Source: Cryobacterium arcticum (GTDB lineage: Bacteria; Actinomycetota; Actinomycetes; Actinomycetales; Microbacteriaceae). Taken from it: a stretch of 64,000 nucleotides of DNA. Position 1 is the first letter of the stretch. Every line of letters begins with the position of its first letter. Below, piece by piece: positions 1 through 9,142 of the stretch. The position numbers were made by a program, and so were the translations under genes. The DNA lies in contig NZ_QHLY01000012.1 of assembly GCF_003185895.1 (NCBI RefSeq), positions 1,116,001-1,180,000 on the forward strand. Direction: 5' to 3'. The notes under the pieces were generated by a model. It was not told where the DNA came from and made no database searches. It saw nothing but the letters and a program-made list of their open reading frames with translations.

Positions 1-515
1 GTGCTGGTCTGCACGGGCAGTTCCTCGTCGAGGCTCGACGAGATGCCGAAGTCGGTCAGTGCGGGCCAGCCGAAGTCGTTGGTGAGCACGTTGGCCGGCT
101 TGATGTCGCGGTGCAGGATGCCGGCGGAGTGGGCGGTGGCGATGGCGCCCGCCAGGCGGACCCCGGTGCGCAAGGCGTCGTCGACGCCGAACCGTTCCCG
201 CTTGTAGCGCTCCGCCAGGCTCGGCCCGGAGCAGTGCTCCATGACGAAGTACGGCCGGCCGTCGCCGGCGACGTCGGCGTGGTAGATCGTGACGATGTAC
301 GGATGCGTCGACAGTTGTGCCATCAGGTTCGCTTCGTCGACGAACTGCGCCTGACTGGAGGGGTTCAGCTGTTCGGTCAGCAGCACCTTCACCGCTACCC
401 GGCGGCGCGGCAGACGTTGCTGGTAGAGGAAGACGTCGGAGAATCCGCCGGAACCGAGGATCGAGACGAATTCGTAGCCGGGCAGTTCGGGTGCGACGGA
501 GGGTGCGCGGCGCAT
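1..515 (-). CDS. Serine/threonine protein kinase, N-terminal part (runs off the window)
   Basis: Translating the minus strand from the ATG at 515 gives a Hanks-type kinase domain. The glycine loop GSGGFSDV is near residue 22, the ATP-binding lysine lies in VAVKV, the catalytic loop is HRDIKPAN and the metal-binding motif is DFG. The activation loop is reached just before the window ends, so at least the C-lobe is missing. The start overlaps the stop of the FHA gene (ATGA), indicating translational coupling. With the FHA and PP2C genes it forms a phospho-signalling operon: phosphatase, phosphothreonine reader, kinase. Substrates cannot be read from the sequence. Confidence 0.93.
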   Translation of the reverse strand, partial: MRRAPSVAPELPGYEFVSILGSGGFSDVFLYQQRLPRRRVAVKVLLTEQLNPSSQAQFVDEANLMAQLSTHPYIVTIYHADVAGDGRPYFVMEHCSGPSLAERYKRERFGVDDALRTGVRLAGAIATAHSAGILHRDIKPANVLTNDFGWPALTDFGISSSLDEELPVQTS

Positions 516-1879
516 CACTCCTGCCCGACGGTGATGGTGATTCCGCTGCCGAGGTCGACGACGGTGCCCACGATGACGGCGGTGGGTTCACCCTGGCGCA
601 GCTTCTGCGCCGACTTGCCGGGCAACACCACCAGGGTGCCGTTGCGGGAGTGCAGGTCGGTGACCACGACGGTGTCGCCTTCCACGGTGAAGTGGACGTG
701 GTTGCGGGACACATCCTGGTCCGCGCCGCCGAGGCTCACCAGCCGGGGAACGAGATCGCCGGACATCTTGCTCACGCTGGGAGCCCGGCCCACCCGGATG
801 GGCTGGGTGAGTGGTTCCCGGGTGCCGCTGGGCAGCAGTAGGTAGAGCTGGGGGCCGACGGGGGCGGCACGGGCCGGCGTCGGCTTGCGGCGCTGGGAGT
901 CACGGAGCTTCTGGATGTCGCCGCTCATGACGGTGTGCCCGTCGTGATCACCCGGTTCGTCCAGGTCGGCGACGGCACCCGGGTCCGCGGTGGAATCGGC
1001 CGGTGCGGCTTCGGCGGCAGCCGGCCCGTCGGATTCGTCCTCTGCCTCAGGACGCACCGCGGCTTGCTCGACGCCGCGCATGACGGTGGCGCCGAACAGG
1101 TGGTCATACCCGTCGCTCGGTGTGCTCCCCACCGCAGTGGTGGCGGGTGCCTCTGCGGCCGGGATGTCGGCGTCGTCCCCGGCCGGCCGGAGGTCGGTGA
1201 TGGTCTGTTCGCTGGCCGGCTCGTCGGTCGGCGGCACGGCGGTGGGCCGGGGAGCAACGGCCAGTGGCGCCGGCGCTGTCGTCGGTGCCGCGGTCGTGGC
1301 CGGGCTGCTGGCCGGGGTGGGCGGCTCGCCGATCCGGGCGGGCGCTGGCGCGACGGCGGGTCGCACGGAGGCGGGGGCAGCGGTGGCGTTCGTGCCGGCC
1401 GGCTCGAGGGTGAGCTGCAGTCGGCGGGCCCGGACCATGCCGCGCTCCAGCGGCAGGGCGAGGGCGTCCTGCCTGTCGGTGGCATCGGCTGAGCGCACGT
1501 CAACATGCGTCACGCCGTCAACCGAGCGCTCCACCCAGGTGGAGATGCCCGTTCCGGTGAGCAGAACGTCTCCGGCCGCGGTGTCGAGGCTCACCCGCAC
1601 AGTGCCCCGCACGATAACACGCACGGTGGCCGGCAGGTCCTGACTCCAGGCCAGCAGGGCGAACGGAGGCGTGCGCGACAAACCCCCGGCAGTGAGCTCG
1701 TCGAGGACCGCGCGCATGCCCTGGTCGTCGGCACCCGGTGCGGACTCCCCCAGGCTCGCCCAGATTCTGGCCGCCGCGGCCGCGTCCTCCGCGGGCAGCA
1801 ACACCAGGCGGTCGCCCGTGGTCGCCGCCAGCCAGTCGCCCACGTTGTCGTCGTCGTACGAAAGCACAGATCCCCCCAT
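515..1879 (-). CDS. FHA-domain protein with Ala/Pro/Thr-rich linker
   Basis: About 454 aa. The C-terminal roughly 110 residues form an FHA domain (IRVGRAPS, SRNHVHF, LHSRNGT), the phosphothreonine-binding fold. The middle is a long low-complexity Pro/Ala/Thr stretch, probably disordered, and the N-terminus is an unrecognised domain. I chose the ATG at 1879; a longer frame reaches 1978 but would run into the phosphatase gene, and a GTG at 1867 preceded by a G-rich stretch is an alternative. It sits between PP2C and the kinase and shares a 4-base overlap with the kinase start. Likely a kinase substrate or adaptor (inference). Confidence 0.85.
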   Translation of the reverse strand: MGGSVLSYDDDNVGDWLAATTGDRLVLLPAEDAAAAARIWASLGESAPGADDQGMRAVLDELTAGGLSRTPPFALLAWSQDLPATVRVIVRGTVRVSLDTAAGDVLLTGTGISTWVERSVDGVTHVDVRSADATDRQDALALPLERGMVRARRLQLTLEPAGTNATAAPASVRPAVAPAPARIGEPPTPASSPATTAAPTTAPAPLAVAPRPTAVPPTDEPASEQTITDLRPAGDDADIPAAEAPATTAVGSTPSDGYDHLFGATVMRGVEQAAVRPEAEDESDGPAAAEAAPADSTADPGAVADLDEPGDHDGHTVMSGDIQKLRDSQRRKPTPARAAPVGPQLYLLLPSGTREPLTQPIRVGRAPSVSKMSGDLVPRLVSLGGADQDVSRNHVHFTVEGDTVVVTDLHSRNGTLVVLPGKSAQKLRQGEPTAVIVGTVVDLGSGITITVGQE

Positions 1880-1904
1880 CGTTTCGCTTGAGTCTGGTTG
1901 TTGT

Positions 1905-2783
1905 CTACTGATTCGGTTCGCGCGGCCGGGTGTCTTCGAGATCGTGGTGCATCCCGCTCGACCGTTCCCGGGTGACATCGGGATCGTCGCCGAGATCTCC
2001 CAGGCTGGACTCGACCACCACGACTGTCACGTTGTCCCGGCCGCCTTTGGCCAGGGCTGCGGCGACGAGCACGTCGGCCAGCGTACCGAGGTCTTCAGGC
2101 ACGGTGTGGGAGGCGAGCAGCGCTGAGATCTCCCCGCCCGAGAGCTCTTTGGTGAGTCCGTCTGAGCAGATCAGGAACGCGTGTCGGCCGGTGGCGGGCA
2201 GCAGCCAGACGTCGGCATCCACGAATTCGTCGGCGCCGATGGCCCGGGTGATCACGTTGCGGTCCGGGTGTTTCTCGGCATCCGCGGCCTTGATCAGGCC
2301 GGCATCGACCATTTCCTGCACCGCGGAGTGATCGACGCTGAGCTGTTCGAGGGTGCGGCCGTCCCAGGTATAGATGCGGGAGTCGCCGATGTTGAAGGCC
2401 ATCCAGTGGAAGCCGACGTCGTCGCCCGCGTCGACGAACGCGACCCCGGCGAGCGTGGTGCCCGATACCGCTGTGCCGTAGTCATCGGCCGAGCTGAGAT
2501 CGCGCACAGCGTCATTGGAGGAGTGGATCGCGTCGAGGATGCGCTCGGGGGTGGAGGGCACGTTGAGTTCGATGTGCTCGTCGAACACCCGGATGACGGT
2601 CTGGCTGGCCGCGTCGCCATGGGCGTGACCGCCCATGCCGTCGGCGACGAAGAACACCGGCGCCTGGGCCAGGTAGCTGTCTTCGTTCACTTTGCGCACC
2701 CGCCCGACATCGCTGCTGGCGCTGAAGCTGAAATGCACACTCGAGTCGCCGAGGGTGATCACGTTCTCGCCATTCACCGCCAT
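1905..2783 (-). CDS. PP2C-family Ser/Thr protein phosphatase
   Basis: About 292 aa covering the whole PP2C fold. Metal-binding motifs seen: NEDS near residue 35, FVADGMGGH, then CSDGLTKEL and GGRDNVTVVVV toward the C-terminus, the standard aspartates for two Mn/Mg ions. It is cytosolic, with no signal or membrane segment. The ATG at 2783 is preferred over the GTG at 2789 because GTGGAG lies five bases before it. First gene of the phosphatase-FHA-kinase operon, expected to reverse the phosphorylation made by the neighbouring kinase. Confidence 0.93.
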   Translation of the reverse strand: MAVNGENVITLGDSSVHFSFSASSDVGRVRKVNEDSYLAQAPVFFVADGMGGHAHGDAASQTVIRVFDEHIELNVPSTPERILDAIHSSNDAVRDLSSADDYGTAVSGTTLAGVAFVDAGDDVGFHWMAFNIGDSRIYTWDGRTLEQLSVDHSAVQEMVDAGLIKAADAEKHPDRNVITRAIGADEFVDADVWLLPATGRHAFLICSDGLTKELSGGEISALLASHTVPEDLGTLADVLVAAALAKGGRDNVTVVVVESSLGDLGDDPDVTRERSSGMHHDLEDTRPREPNQ

Positions 2784-2900
2784 GCGCACTCCACGAGTCG
2801 TCTCCGTGCTCGCATTCGCAAGCTCCCCTCCCCGAACGGGGGAAGTGGAGTTACCACCGTACCAACACCTGCACGGCGTTCATACGCGCTCTGACCGGGC

Positions 2901-3926
2901 CTATTCGCCGTCGGGACCGCTGAGCGGCGTGGAGGCGGACGCTTTCTCCCGGCGTTCGTCGCGGCGCGTCTTGATCAGGCTGGCGATTGTGGCGACCGCC
3001 ATCGACACGATGATCACGGCCAGCGAGGTCCAGGTGTCGATCTCGGGCGCCCACTCGAAGCTCTCGCCATTGTTGAGGAAGGGCACCTCGTTGGTGTGCA
3101 GGGCGTGGAAGACGAGTTTGACGCCGATGAAGAAGAGGATGAACGCGATGCCGTATTTGAGGTATTCCAGCCGTTCGAGCAGTCCGCCCAGCAGGAAGTA
3201 CAGCTGGCGGAGTCCCATCAGTGCGAACACGTTGGCGGTGAAGACGATGAACGGGCTCTGGGTGATGCCGAAGATCGCCGGGATCGAGTCGAGCGCGAAG
3301 ATCAGGTCAGTGGTACCGATGGCGATCAGCACGATCAGCATCGGGGTGAAGAAGCGGGTTCCATCGATGGTGGTGCGGATCTTCGAGCCGTCGAATGACG
3401 GGGAGATGCGAATGTGGCGGCGCAGGTAGCGCACCAGCCCGTTGTCGGTGTCGTCCTCGCTACCCTCCTTGGCGAAAGCCTGGTGAACCGCGGTGTAGAG
3501 CAGGAACGCGCCGAAGATGTAGAAGATCCAGCTGAAGTTCTCGATCAGCGAGGCGCCGAGCAGGATGAAGATGCCGCGCAGCACCAGGGCGATGATGATG
3601 CCCACCATCAGTACTTCCTGCTGGTACTTCCGTGGCACCGAGAACCTGGCCATGATGATGACGAAAACGAACAGGTTGTCGATCGACAGGCTGTATTCGG
3701 TGAGCCAGCCCGCCAGGAACTGTCCGGCGTGTTCGCCGCCGCCGAAGATCAGCATCAAGAGTGCGAAGACCAGGGCGAGACCGACGTAGAACACCACCCA
3801 CAGCGTGGCCTCCCGAATCGAGGGCACGTGGGGGCGTTTGAAGACGATCAGCAGGTCAGCGACCAGGATCAGGGTCAAGACCACCAGCGAGGTGACCTCG
3901 AATGCAATGGGCAGCTCAAGATTCAC
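2901..3926 (-). CDS. TerC/Alx-family integral membrane protein
   Basis: 341 aa with about nine hydrophobic segments. The TerC signature is visible: charged intramembrane residues in SLSIDNLFVFVIIM and in TDLIFALDSIPAIFGIT, with conserved aspartates thought to handle metal ions. The C-terminal tail is highly charged. TerC-family proteins (Alx, MeeF/MeeY types) export manganese or support metalation of exported proteins. The mRNA leader carries a probable yybP-ykoY manganese riboswitch, which strongly favours a manganese-related role here. Single-gene transcription unit. Confidence 0.9.
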   Translation of the reverse strand: MNLELPIAFEVTSLVVLTLILVADLLIVFKRPHVPSIREATLWVVFYVGLALVFALLMLIFGGGEHAGQFLAGWLTEYSLSIDNLFVFVIIMARFSVPRKYQQEVLMVGIIIALVLRGIFILLGASLIENFSWIFYIFGAFLLYTAVHQAFAKEGSEDDTDNGLVRYLRRHIRISPSFDGSKIRTTIDGTRFFTPMLIVLIAIGTTDLIFALDSIPAIFGITQSPFIVFTANVFALMGLRQLYFLLGGLLERLEYLKYGIAFILFFIGVKLVFHALHTNEVPFLNNGESFEWAPEIDTWTSLAVIIVSMAVATIASLIKTRRDERREKASASTPLSGPDGE

Positions 3927-3976
3927 GTAACAAGGGCCTTTCAGAATGCGGCGGGATGCTGGAGTCAGCGAAAACC

Positions 3977-4104
3977 CGAAAGTCTCTCCCGTATCGATGA
4001 ATCGACACCACCGTGCCCGGGGCCTCCACGTGGAGACCCGTATTGACGATCACGGCATAGGGCTCGGAAGATGAAGCGGGAGCCCAGAGGGATACTCCCC
4101 TTCG
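3977..4104 (-). promoter_or_regulatory. Probable yybP-ykoY manganese riboswitch upstream of terC
   Basis: The minus strand reads GGGGAGTAT near its 5' end (4100-4092), CGTCAATACGGG in the middle and GAGACTTT near the 3' end. These match the hallmark loop sequences of the yybP-ykoY family (GGGGAGUA, CGUCAA, AGACCUUU). CGAAGG (4104-4099) can pair with CTTTCG (3982-3977) to close the P1 helix. It ends about 50 bases before the terC start, and this riboswitch class is known to precede terC/alx-type genes. Not tested with a covariance model. Confidence 0.75.
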
Positions 4105-4223
4105 GCTTCCGATTCTACTCACCCGGCGGCGTCCGATCGGGCCCGCATCCGCCGATTGGTTGGCCGGTTGCCTCCTCCGGTCGGGGGATGGCCGCCCGCG
4201 GATACCGGCGTTACTGTCGCACT

Positions 4224-4514
4224 ATGAACAACGACGAACTCCGCACGCTCGCGACCAAGCGGCTCAAGGCGCGCCGGGACTTCTACAACTACCTCGGCAT
4301 CTGGCTGGGTGTCTCCATCATCGTGATTGCCGTCTGGGCGCTCACCACGCCTGGCTCGTACTTCTGGCCGATCTGGCCCATCGGCGGCATGGGTATCGCC
4401 GCATTCTTCATCGGACTTGATGCCTTCGGTCCCAGCCGCGGGATCATCACCGAGCAGGCCATAGATGAAGAAGTGGCCCGGCTGAGCCGCAACCAGACCG
4501 GCGGGCCGCGCTAG
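4224..4514 (+). CDS. 2TM-domain small membrane protein
   Basis: 96 aa. A short charged N-terminus (residues 1-20) is followed by two hydrophobic helices (about 25-42 and 50-68) linked by a Pro/Trp-rich turn (SYFWPIWPIGG), then a soluble tail. This is the layout of the 2TM domain (PF13239) found alone or on the N-terminus of regulators. The start ATG at 4224 fits the helix layout. Stand-alone gene, function unknown. A stem-loop follows its stop. Confidence 0.75.
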   Translation: MNNDELRTLATKRLKARRDFYNYLGIWLGVSIIVIAVWALTTPGSYFWPIWPIGGMGIAAFFIGLDAFGPSRGIITEQAIDEEVARLSRNQTGGPR

Positions 4515-4527
4515 GAGAAACGAAAGA

Positions 4528-4557
4528 ACCGGCCGCCCCGAAGGACGACCGGCCGGT
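4528..4557. terminator. Bidirectional stem-loop between convergent genes
   Basis: ACCGGCCG pairs with CGGCCGGT (8 bp, about 14-base loop) between the 2TM gene and the convergent DoxX gene. There is no U tract, as is common in high-GC genomes, so terminator function is inferred from position. Confidence 0.5.
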
Positions 4558-4574
4558 GAAGCGTGCTGCTTCCG

Positions 4575-5135
4575 TTAGATGAGCCAGGTGTACTTCTGCA
4601 CGATCGGCAGGGCCTTCCAGGTCTTGCCGAGGCCCCAGGTGTCGCCGGCGGCGAAGACGGCTACGACGATCAGCGCGAGGGCGTAGATGATGTGGTAGTC
4701 GACAAGTGGGTTGGTCGAGGCGGCGTTGGGGGTGAAGACCCACTCGGCGAGGTACATGAAGACCATGATGAGGCTGCCGGCGACGGCGCTGACGCGGAGG
4801 CCGACGCCCACCATAACGGCGAGGCCGACGGCGATCATGCCGAGCATGAAGAGGAAGTCAACCAGCGGGCTGGCGATGCCGACGAAGAACGGCTGCAGCG
4901 GGCCGGTGACGCCGGGGCTGTTGAGGAAGCCCTGGGCCGGGGTGCCACCGTTGAGCCAGGCGCGCTCTGACGGAGTGGAGAAACCGAGACCGAAGGTCTT
5001 GTCGAGGAAGGCCCAGAGGAAGATGAAGCCGATGGCGAGACGCAGCACCGCGAGGGTACGACGCTGAAGCAGGGTGGTGCCGGTCGTCGCTGTCGGGGCG
5101 ACAGCGGCCCCGCGGGTGGTGGTCGTGCTGGCCAT
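4575..5135 (-). CDS. DoxX-family membrane protein
   Basis: 186 aa. After a Thr/Ala-rich cytosolic N-terminus it has four predicted membrane helices, the first with LAIGFIFLWAFLDKTFGLGF, typical of DoxX/DoxD proteins. Relatives include thiosulfate:quinone oxidoreductase subunits and oxidoreductase partners in mycobacteria; the actual substrate here is unknown. Single gene, convergent with the 2TM gene. Confidence 0.8.
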   Translation of the reverse strand: MASTTTTRGAAVAPTATTGTTLLQRRTLAVLRLAIGFIFLWAFLDKTFGLGFSTPSERAWLNGGTPAQGFLNSPGVTGPLQPFFVGIASPLVDFLFMLGMIAVGLAVMVGVGLRVSAVAGSLIMVFMYLAEWVFTPNAASTNPLVDYHIIYALALIVVAVFAAGDTWGLGKTWKALPIVQKYTWLI

Positions 5136-5290
5136 GAGAATTCATCCTCTGTGTCGGGTCGAAGTCCGGGCCATCTGGCTGCGGGCTGTGAATTCAAGAC
5201 TCCCAGCCTGTTCTCAGCGTCGATAGGGCCGAACGTCCCGCGAGGTTCTCCACGTCGACTGCTCCAGCGGGTGCGCATCCGCCGCGTCAA

Positions 5291-5326
5291 TAAAAAAGCC
5301 CGGCCCCTGCTTTCGCAGGAACCGGG
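5291..5326 (-). terminator. Intrinsic terminator after tRNA-Glu
   Basis: On the minus strand GCCCGG and CCGGGC flank an inner hairpin CCTGCGAAAGCAGG and are followed by six T residues. It begins just after the tRNA 3' end, a textbook rho-independent terminator. Confidence 0.9.
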
Positions 5327-5331
5327 CGGTT

Positions 5332-5404
5332 GTGACCCCAACCGGATTCGAACCGGTGTTACCGCCGTGAGAGGGCGGTGTCCTAGGCCGCTAAACGATG
5401 GGGC
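5332..5404 (-). tRNA. tRNA-Glu (anticodon CTC)
   Basis: 73 nt on the minus strand. The acceptor stem pairs GGCCCCA with TGGGGTC, the discriminator is A, the T loop is GGTTCGAATCC, and the anticodon stem CCGCC/GGCGG encloses CTCTCAC, giving CTC (reads GAG). CCA is not encoded. Confidence 0.97.
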
Positions 5405-5579
5405 CGTTTTTGCAACTTCACGAGTATGCCACAGCTGGGATACCGAGTTCAAATCGAGTCGTCCTTCCGCGCGTCGCCCCGACTGGATTCCACCCCTCCG
5501 GCTCGCGCGGCCGAACGGCGGGCTCCCGGCACGCGCGTGTCGCGTTGCTGGCGGCCCGGATTGGGTATTAGCTCAGAGC

Positions 5580-6218
5580 ATGAAGCTGACCAAACTGGAG
5601 CACGCCGCACTCGTCCTCGAAGCCTCCGGGCAGAAGCTGTACATCGACCCGGGGTCGTTCACCACTGCGCTGACCGAAACCGCGAATACCGCGGCCGTGG
5701 TGATCACGCATGAGCACCCCGATCACTGGACTCCGGAGCAGCTGAACCGGATTATCGCGATGAACCCTGGCGTGCCCATTTTCGGTCCGGCCGGGGTCGC
5801 GGCGGCGGCGGGCGACATCGCCGTGACCGTCGTCGCGGCCGGTGACACGGTCGAAGCGGGCCCGTTCACCCTGCGCTTCTTCGGCGAGAAGCACGCCGTC
5901 ATCCACTCCTCGATCCCGGTGATCGACAATGTCGGAGTTCTGGTCAACGACGAGGTCTTCTACCCGGGCGACGCCTTCACCATTCCCGACGGCATCGAGG
6001 TGCAGACCCTCGCGGTACCGGCCGGGGCCCCGTGGCTGAAGATCGGCGAGGTCATGGACTACGTGCTCGAGGTGAAGCCTCGGCGCAGCTTCCCCACCCA
6101 CGAGATGGGCCTGTCCCGGGGTGGCAAGGACCTCGCCAATGCCCGCATCAAGGGCGTCACCGAGCAGAACGGCGGCACTTTCTTTCCGCTCGAACCGCAC
6201 GAGTCACTCGACCTGTAA
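5580..6218 (+). CDS. Metallo-beta-lactamase-fold hydrolase
   Basis: 212 aa from the ATG at 5580; a longer frame extends upstream through the tRNA and is rejected. Motifs: VITHEHPDHWTPEQ (HxHxDH type), GEKHAVIH and VFYPGDAF for the remaining metal ligands. It resembles the UlaG/YcjG-like soluble MBL proteins rather than beta-lactamases. Cytosolic, substrate unknown. No clear Shine-Dalgarno precedes the start. Confidence 0.83.
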   Translation: MKLTKLEHAALVLEASGQKLYIDPGSFTTALTETANTAAVVITHEHPDHWTPEQLNRIIAMNPGVPIFGPAGVAAAAGDIAVTVVAAGDTVEAGPFTLRFFGEKHAVIHSSIPVIDNVGVLVNDEVFYPGDAFTIPDGIEVQTLAVPAGAPWLKIGEVMDYVLEVKPRRSFPTHEMGLSRGGKDLANARIKGVTEQNGGTFFPLEPHESLDL

Positions 6219-6287
6219 CCGCTTCGGAAGCAACTGCACCGCTCGCACCGCCCGCACCACCAGCACCGCCTGATCAAAGGAGATCTC

Positions 6288-6665
6288 ATGCGCTTCTCGT
6301 TGCTCATCATCAAGGCCGAGACCCGGGAGGGCGATATCTCCGAGGAAGAACTGCCGCCGTTCCGGGAGCTTTTTGACGCCTACGCGGCATCGCTGCAGGA
6401 TGCCGGTGCGCTTGTGTCGGCGGATATCTTCCGGCCTGCCGCGGAGTCCACCACGGTGACACTCCGCGGCGGCAGTCGGGAGGTACGCGACGGACCGTTC
6501 ATCGACGCCGTCGAGACCCTATCCGGCAGCTTTGTCATCGACGTGCCCACCCGGGCGGCTGCGCTCGACTGGGCCGAGAAATGCCCGGCCGCGCTGTACG
6601 GCGTGGTCGAGGTACGGCCGTCGGCGATCGCCTTTCGGGACGGGCACTGGGGCAGCGCCGACTGA
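6288..6665 (+). CDS. YciI-like (DGPF) protein
   Basis: 125 aa with the YCII-related ferredoxin-like fold: N-terminal MRFSLLIIKAE strand, central VRDGPFIDAVETLSGSFVID (the DGPF motif) and VEVRP near the end. A good Shine-Dalgarno (AAAGGAGA) precedes the ATG. Family members are small dimeric proteins, often encoded near sigma factors, without a firm biochemical role. It lies 70 bases after the MBL gene and may be co-transcribed. Confidence 0.85.
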   Translation: MRFSLLIIKAETREGDISEEELPPFRELFDAYAASLQDAGALVSADIFRPAAESTTVTLRGGSREVRDGPFIDAVETLSGSFVIDVPTRAAALDWAEKCPAALYGVVEVRPSAIAFRDGHWGSAD

Positions 6666-6772
6666 ACAGTCCGAGCTGCGGGCGAGCTGCCGGCCGGCAT
6701 CCCGTCGATCGTCGAACAGGGCCATGGCTTCATGGTTGCCCAGCACGGCACGAGCCGTAAGCCGCCGGGCCG

Positions 6773-7444
6773 TCAGTCTGCCTGTTCCTCCCCGGACCGG
6801 CCGACGTGGCGCCGTGCCGCGTCGGCGAGCAACCGCGCCACCTCGTCGTCGGTGGTCGCCGAGAAGTCGGTGTAAAACTGGCCGACCGCCCAGAACGTCT
6901 CCGGCGCCACGAGGTAGACGATGTCGTCGGCACCGGTCATGTCGGCCAGGGTTGCCGCGGCGATAACGGGCACCGCCAGAATCACAGATTCGGCGCCGAA
7001 CCGGCGAGCCACGTCGCAGGCGACCCGGGCGGTCGCTCCCGTCGCCACACCGTCGTCGACGATCACCACCGTTCGGCCCTGCAGCGACAGCCGACGATGC
7101 CCGGGGCGCAGACGTGCCACTCGTTCGTCGAGGGTCACCCGTTCGCGGGCCTCAACGGCACTGACCTCGTCGTCGGTGACCCCGGTCAACGCGACCACCG
7201 ATTCGTCGACCAGCTCCTCACCGCCCTCACCGATGGCACCCATCGCGAACTCGGGCTGGAACGGCACGCCTAACTTGCGCACGACGATCACATCCAGGGG
7301 CAGACCGAGCGCCACCGCCACCTCGTAGGCCACCGGCACTCCCCCGCGCGGAATGCCGAGCACCGTCACCTCCTGCCCGCGCAGGTAATCGAGCTGCAGG
7401 GCAAGCCGACGCCCTGCCTCGACGCGATCAGTGAAGAGCACCAT
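6773..7444 (-). CDS. Phosphoribosyltransferase-domain protein
   Basis: 223 aa. The PRPP-binding loop VVIVDDGVATGAT lies near residue 125, and the N-terminal FTDRVEAGRRLA with GIPRGGVPVA matches the stand-alone PRTase-like family often annotated as phosphoribosyltransferase in actinobacteria. These proteins are not assigned to a specific base; salvage is possible. Convergent with the YciI gene. Confidence 0.87.
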   Translation of the reverse strand: MVLFTDRVEAGRRLALQLDYLRGQEVTVLGIPRGGVPVAYEVAVALGLPLDVIVVRKLGVPFQPEFAMGAIGEGGEELVDESVVALTGVTDDEVSAVEARERVTLDERVARLRPGHRRLSLQGRTVVIVDDGVATGATARVACDVARRFGAESVILAVPVIAAATLADMTGADDIVYLVAPETFWAVGQFYTDFSATTDDEVARLLADAARRHVGRSGEEQAD

Positions 7445-7702
7445 GACGCCATCATCGGCCCCGGCCGGGCCGTGCGCTAGCCCCGCAGCGACACGCCCGT
7501 GACCGGCAGATACACCGCATAGTGCGTGCAGACAGGTCGTTCGCGGATGCGGCTGGCGGGTGGGATTTTCGTCGCATGAGTGGGCGCCCGCCCCTATGGA
7601 ACTGTCGGGCTCCCGGCTATCGTGTCTCCAGCGTCTGGCACAGCAGAGGACGTGACCCCAAACACCTGAATCGCTCGCGCGACACTATTGAATGGAAGTC
7701 AA

Positions 7703-8434
7703 ATGCCAGAGAGCACCCCGACCATTGTTCTTGTTCACGGAGCCTGGGCCGACGCGTCCAGCTGGAATGCCGTGATCGTGCCCCTGCAGGCTCAGGGATT
7801 CACCGTCTTGGCCCCACCCAATGAATTGCGCGGGCTGACCTCGGATGCCGCTTACATCGCATCTTTCCTCGCCCAGCGCACGAGCGGTCCGGTGGTGCTG
7901 GTAGGGCACTCCTACGGTGGCGCGGTGATCACCAACGCGGGCGCCCAGGGCGGCGACGTGAAGGCGCTCGTGTACGTCGACGCTTTCATTCCCGACGAGG
8001 GTGAGACCGTGGTCGGAATCCTCGACGGTTCGGGCTCTGCACTCGCGGTCGCCGACCCGACGACGGTGTTCGATGTGGCGGGCTACCCGGGTGCCCCTGA
8101 GGGTGCCGCCGAGGCGTTCCTCAAGCCCGACACCGTGCACACCGCGTTTGCCCAGGACCTGCCGGAGGCAGACCGGTGGACGATCGTGGCCACTCAACGA
8201 CCGGCATCGTTCGTGGCCAACGTCACCCCGTCCGGGCCTCCGGCCTGGAAGACGATACCGAGCTGGGCCGTGCTGGGCACCGAGGACCGGGTGATTCCGA
8301 TCGGCACACAACGCCGGATGGCCGCACGCGCGAATGCGACGATCACCGAAGTCGACGCCTCCCATGTCTCAATGGTTTCCCATCCGGAGGTCACCCTCGC
8401 CGCGATCCAGGCAGCGGTCGCGGCGATCAGCTGA
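7703..8434 (+). CDS. Alpha/beta hydrolase
   Basis: 243 aa. Oxyanion region VLVHGAWADASSWN, nucleophile elbow GHSYGG with Ser near residue 79, and a late acidic/His pair (GTEDRVIP, DASHVSM). Similar to small soluble esterases of the EstC/MenH-like group. The ATG at 7703 is preferred over the upstream TTG at 7688 because GGAAG lies four bases before it. No signal peptide. Substrate unknown. Confidence 0.87.
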   Translation: MPESTPTIVLVHGAWADASSWNAVIVPLQAQGFTVLAPPNELRGLTSDAAYIASFLAQRTSGPVVLVGHSYGGAVITNAGAQGGDVKALVYVDAFIPDEGETVVGILDGSGSALAVADPTTVFDVAGYPGAPEGAAEAFLKPDTVHTAFAQDLPEADRWTIVATQRPASFVANVTPSGPPAWKTIPSWAVLGTEDRVIPIGTQRRMAARANATITEVDASHVSMVSHPEVTLAAIQAAVAAIS

Positions 8435-8506
8435 CGGCGACCGGTGCGGAGCGCGGCGTGAGGGCACTGGGTCGGCCGCGATAATTCCGCCCCGTAGACT
8501 GCCACC

Positions 8507-9142
8507 ATGCTCGACTTTGTCGTCGCGGGGCTAAGCGCCAACTCCGTGCCGTATTTCGAGGGCCTTGAGCTCCAGCGCGCCGTCCATCGCACGGTGGTGT
8601 CCGGTCAACGACCGAACACCGTCCTGCTCCTCGAACACCCCGCCGTCTACACGGCCGGTAAACGCACGCAGCCGGAGGACCGTCCCACCGACGGTACGCC
8701 GGTGGTCGACGTGGACAGGGGCGGCCGAATCACCTGGCACGGCCCGGGCCAATTGGTCGGTTATCCGATCCTGCGGCTCCCCGAACCCATCGACGTGGTC
8801 GGCTACGTGCGTCTGCTCGAGGGCATCCTCATCGACGCGCTGGCCGACTTCGGCATCGACGGCAGGCGCGTGGCGGGTCGGAGCGGCGTGTGGGTCGGAC
8901 CCACGGGCGCCGAGGACAAGATCGCCGCCATTGGCATCCGGGTGTCCGACGGCGTCACTATGCACGGGTTCGCCCTCAACTGCAACAACTCCCTCGAACC
9001 GTACGACCGAATCGTCGCCTGTGGCATCGCCGATGCCGGGGTCACCACTATGTCCCACCTCTTGGGCCGCTCCGTGAGCACCGAGGAGAGCGCCGAGGCC
9101 GTCGTCGCCCATTTCCGCAACCGGATGGCGGTACGGGTATGA
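8507..9142 (+). CDS. lipB: Octanoyl-[acyl-carrier-protein]:protein N-octanoyltransferase
   Basis: 211 aa, full length for LipB. Key motifs: [19 protein letters not shown], the catalytic lysine in [20 protein letters not shown] and the catalytic cysteine in VACGI. It moves octanoate from ACP to lipoyl domains of 2-oxoacid dehydrogenases and glycine cleavage H protein. Its stop overlaps the lipA start (ATGA), so the two lipoate genes are translationally coupled. Confidence 0.97.
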   Translation: MLDFVVAGLSANSVPYFEGLELQRAVHRTVVSGQRPNTVLLLEHPAVYTAGKRTQPEDRPTDGTPVVDVDRGGRITWHGPGQLVGYPILRLPEPIDVVGYVRLLEGILIDALADFGIDGRRVAGRSGVWVGPTGAEDKIAAIGIRVSDGVTMHGFALNCNNSLEPYDRIVACGIADAGVTTMSHLLGRSVSTEESAEAVVAHFRNRMAVRV

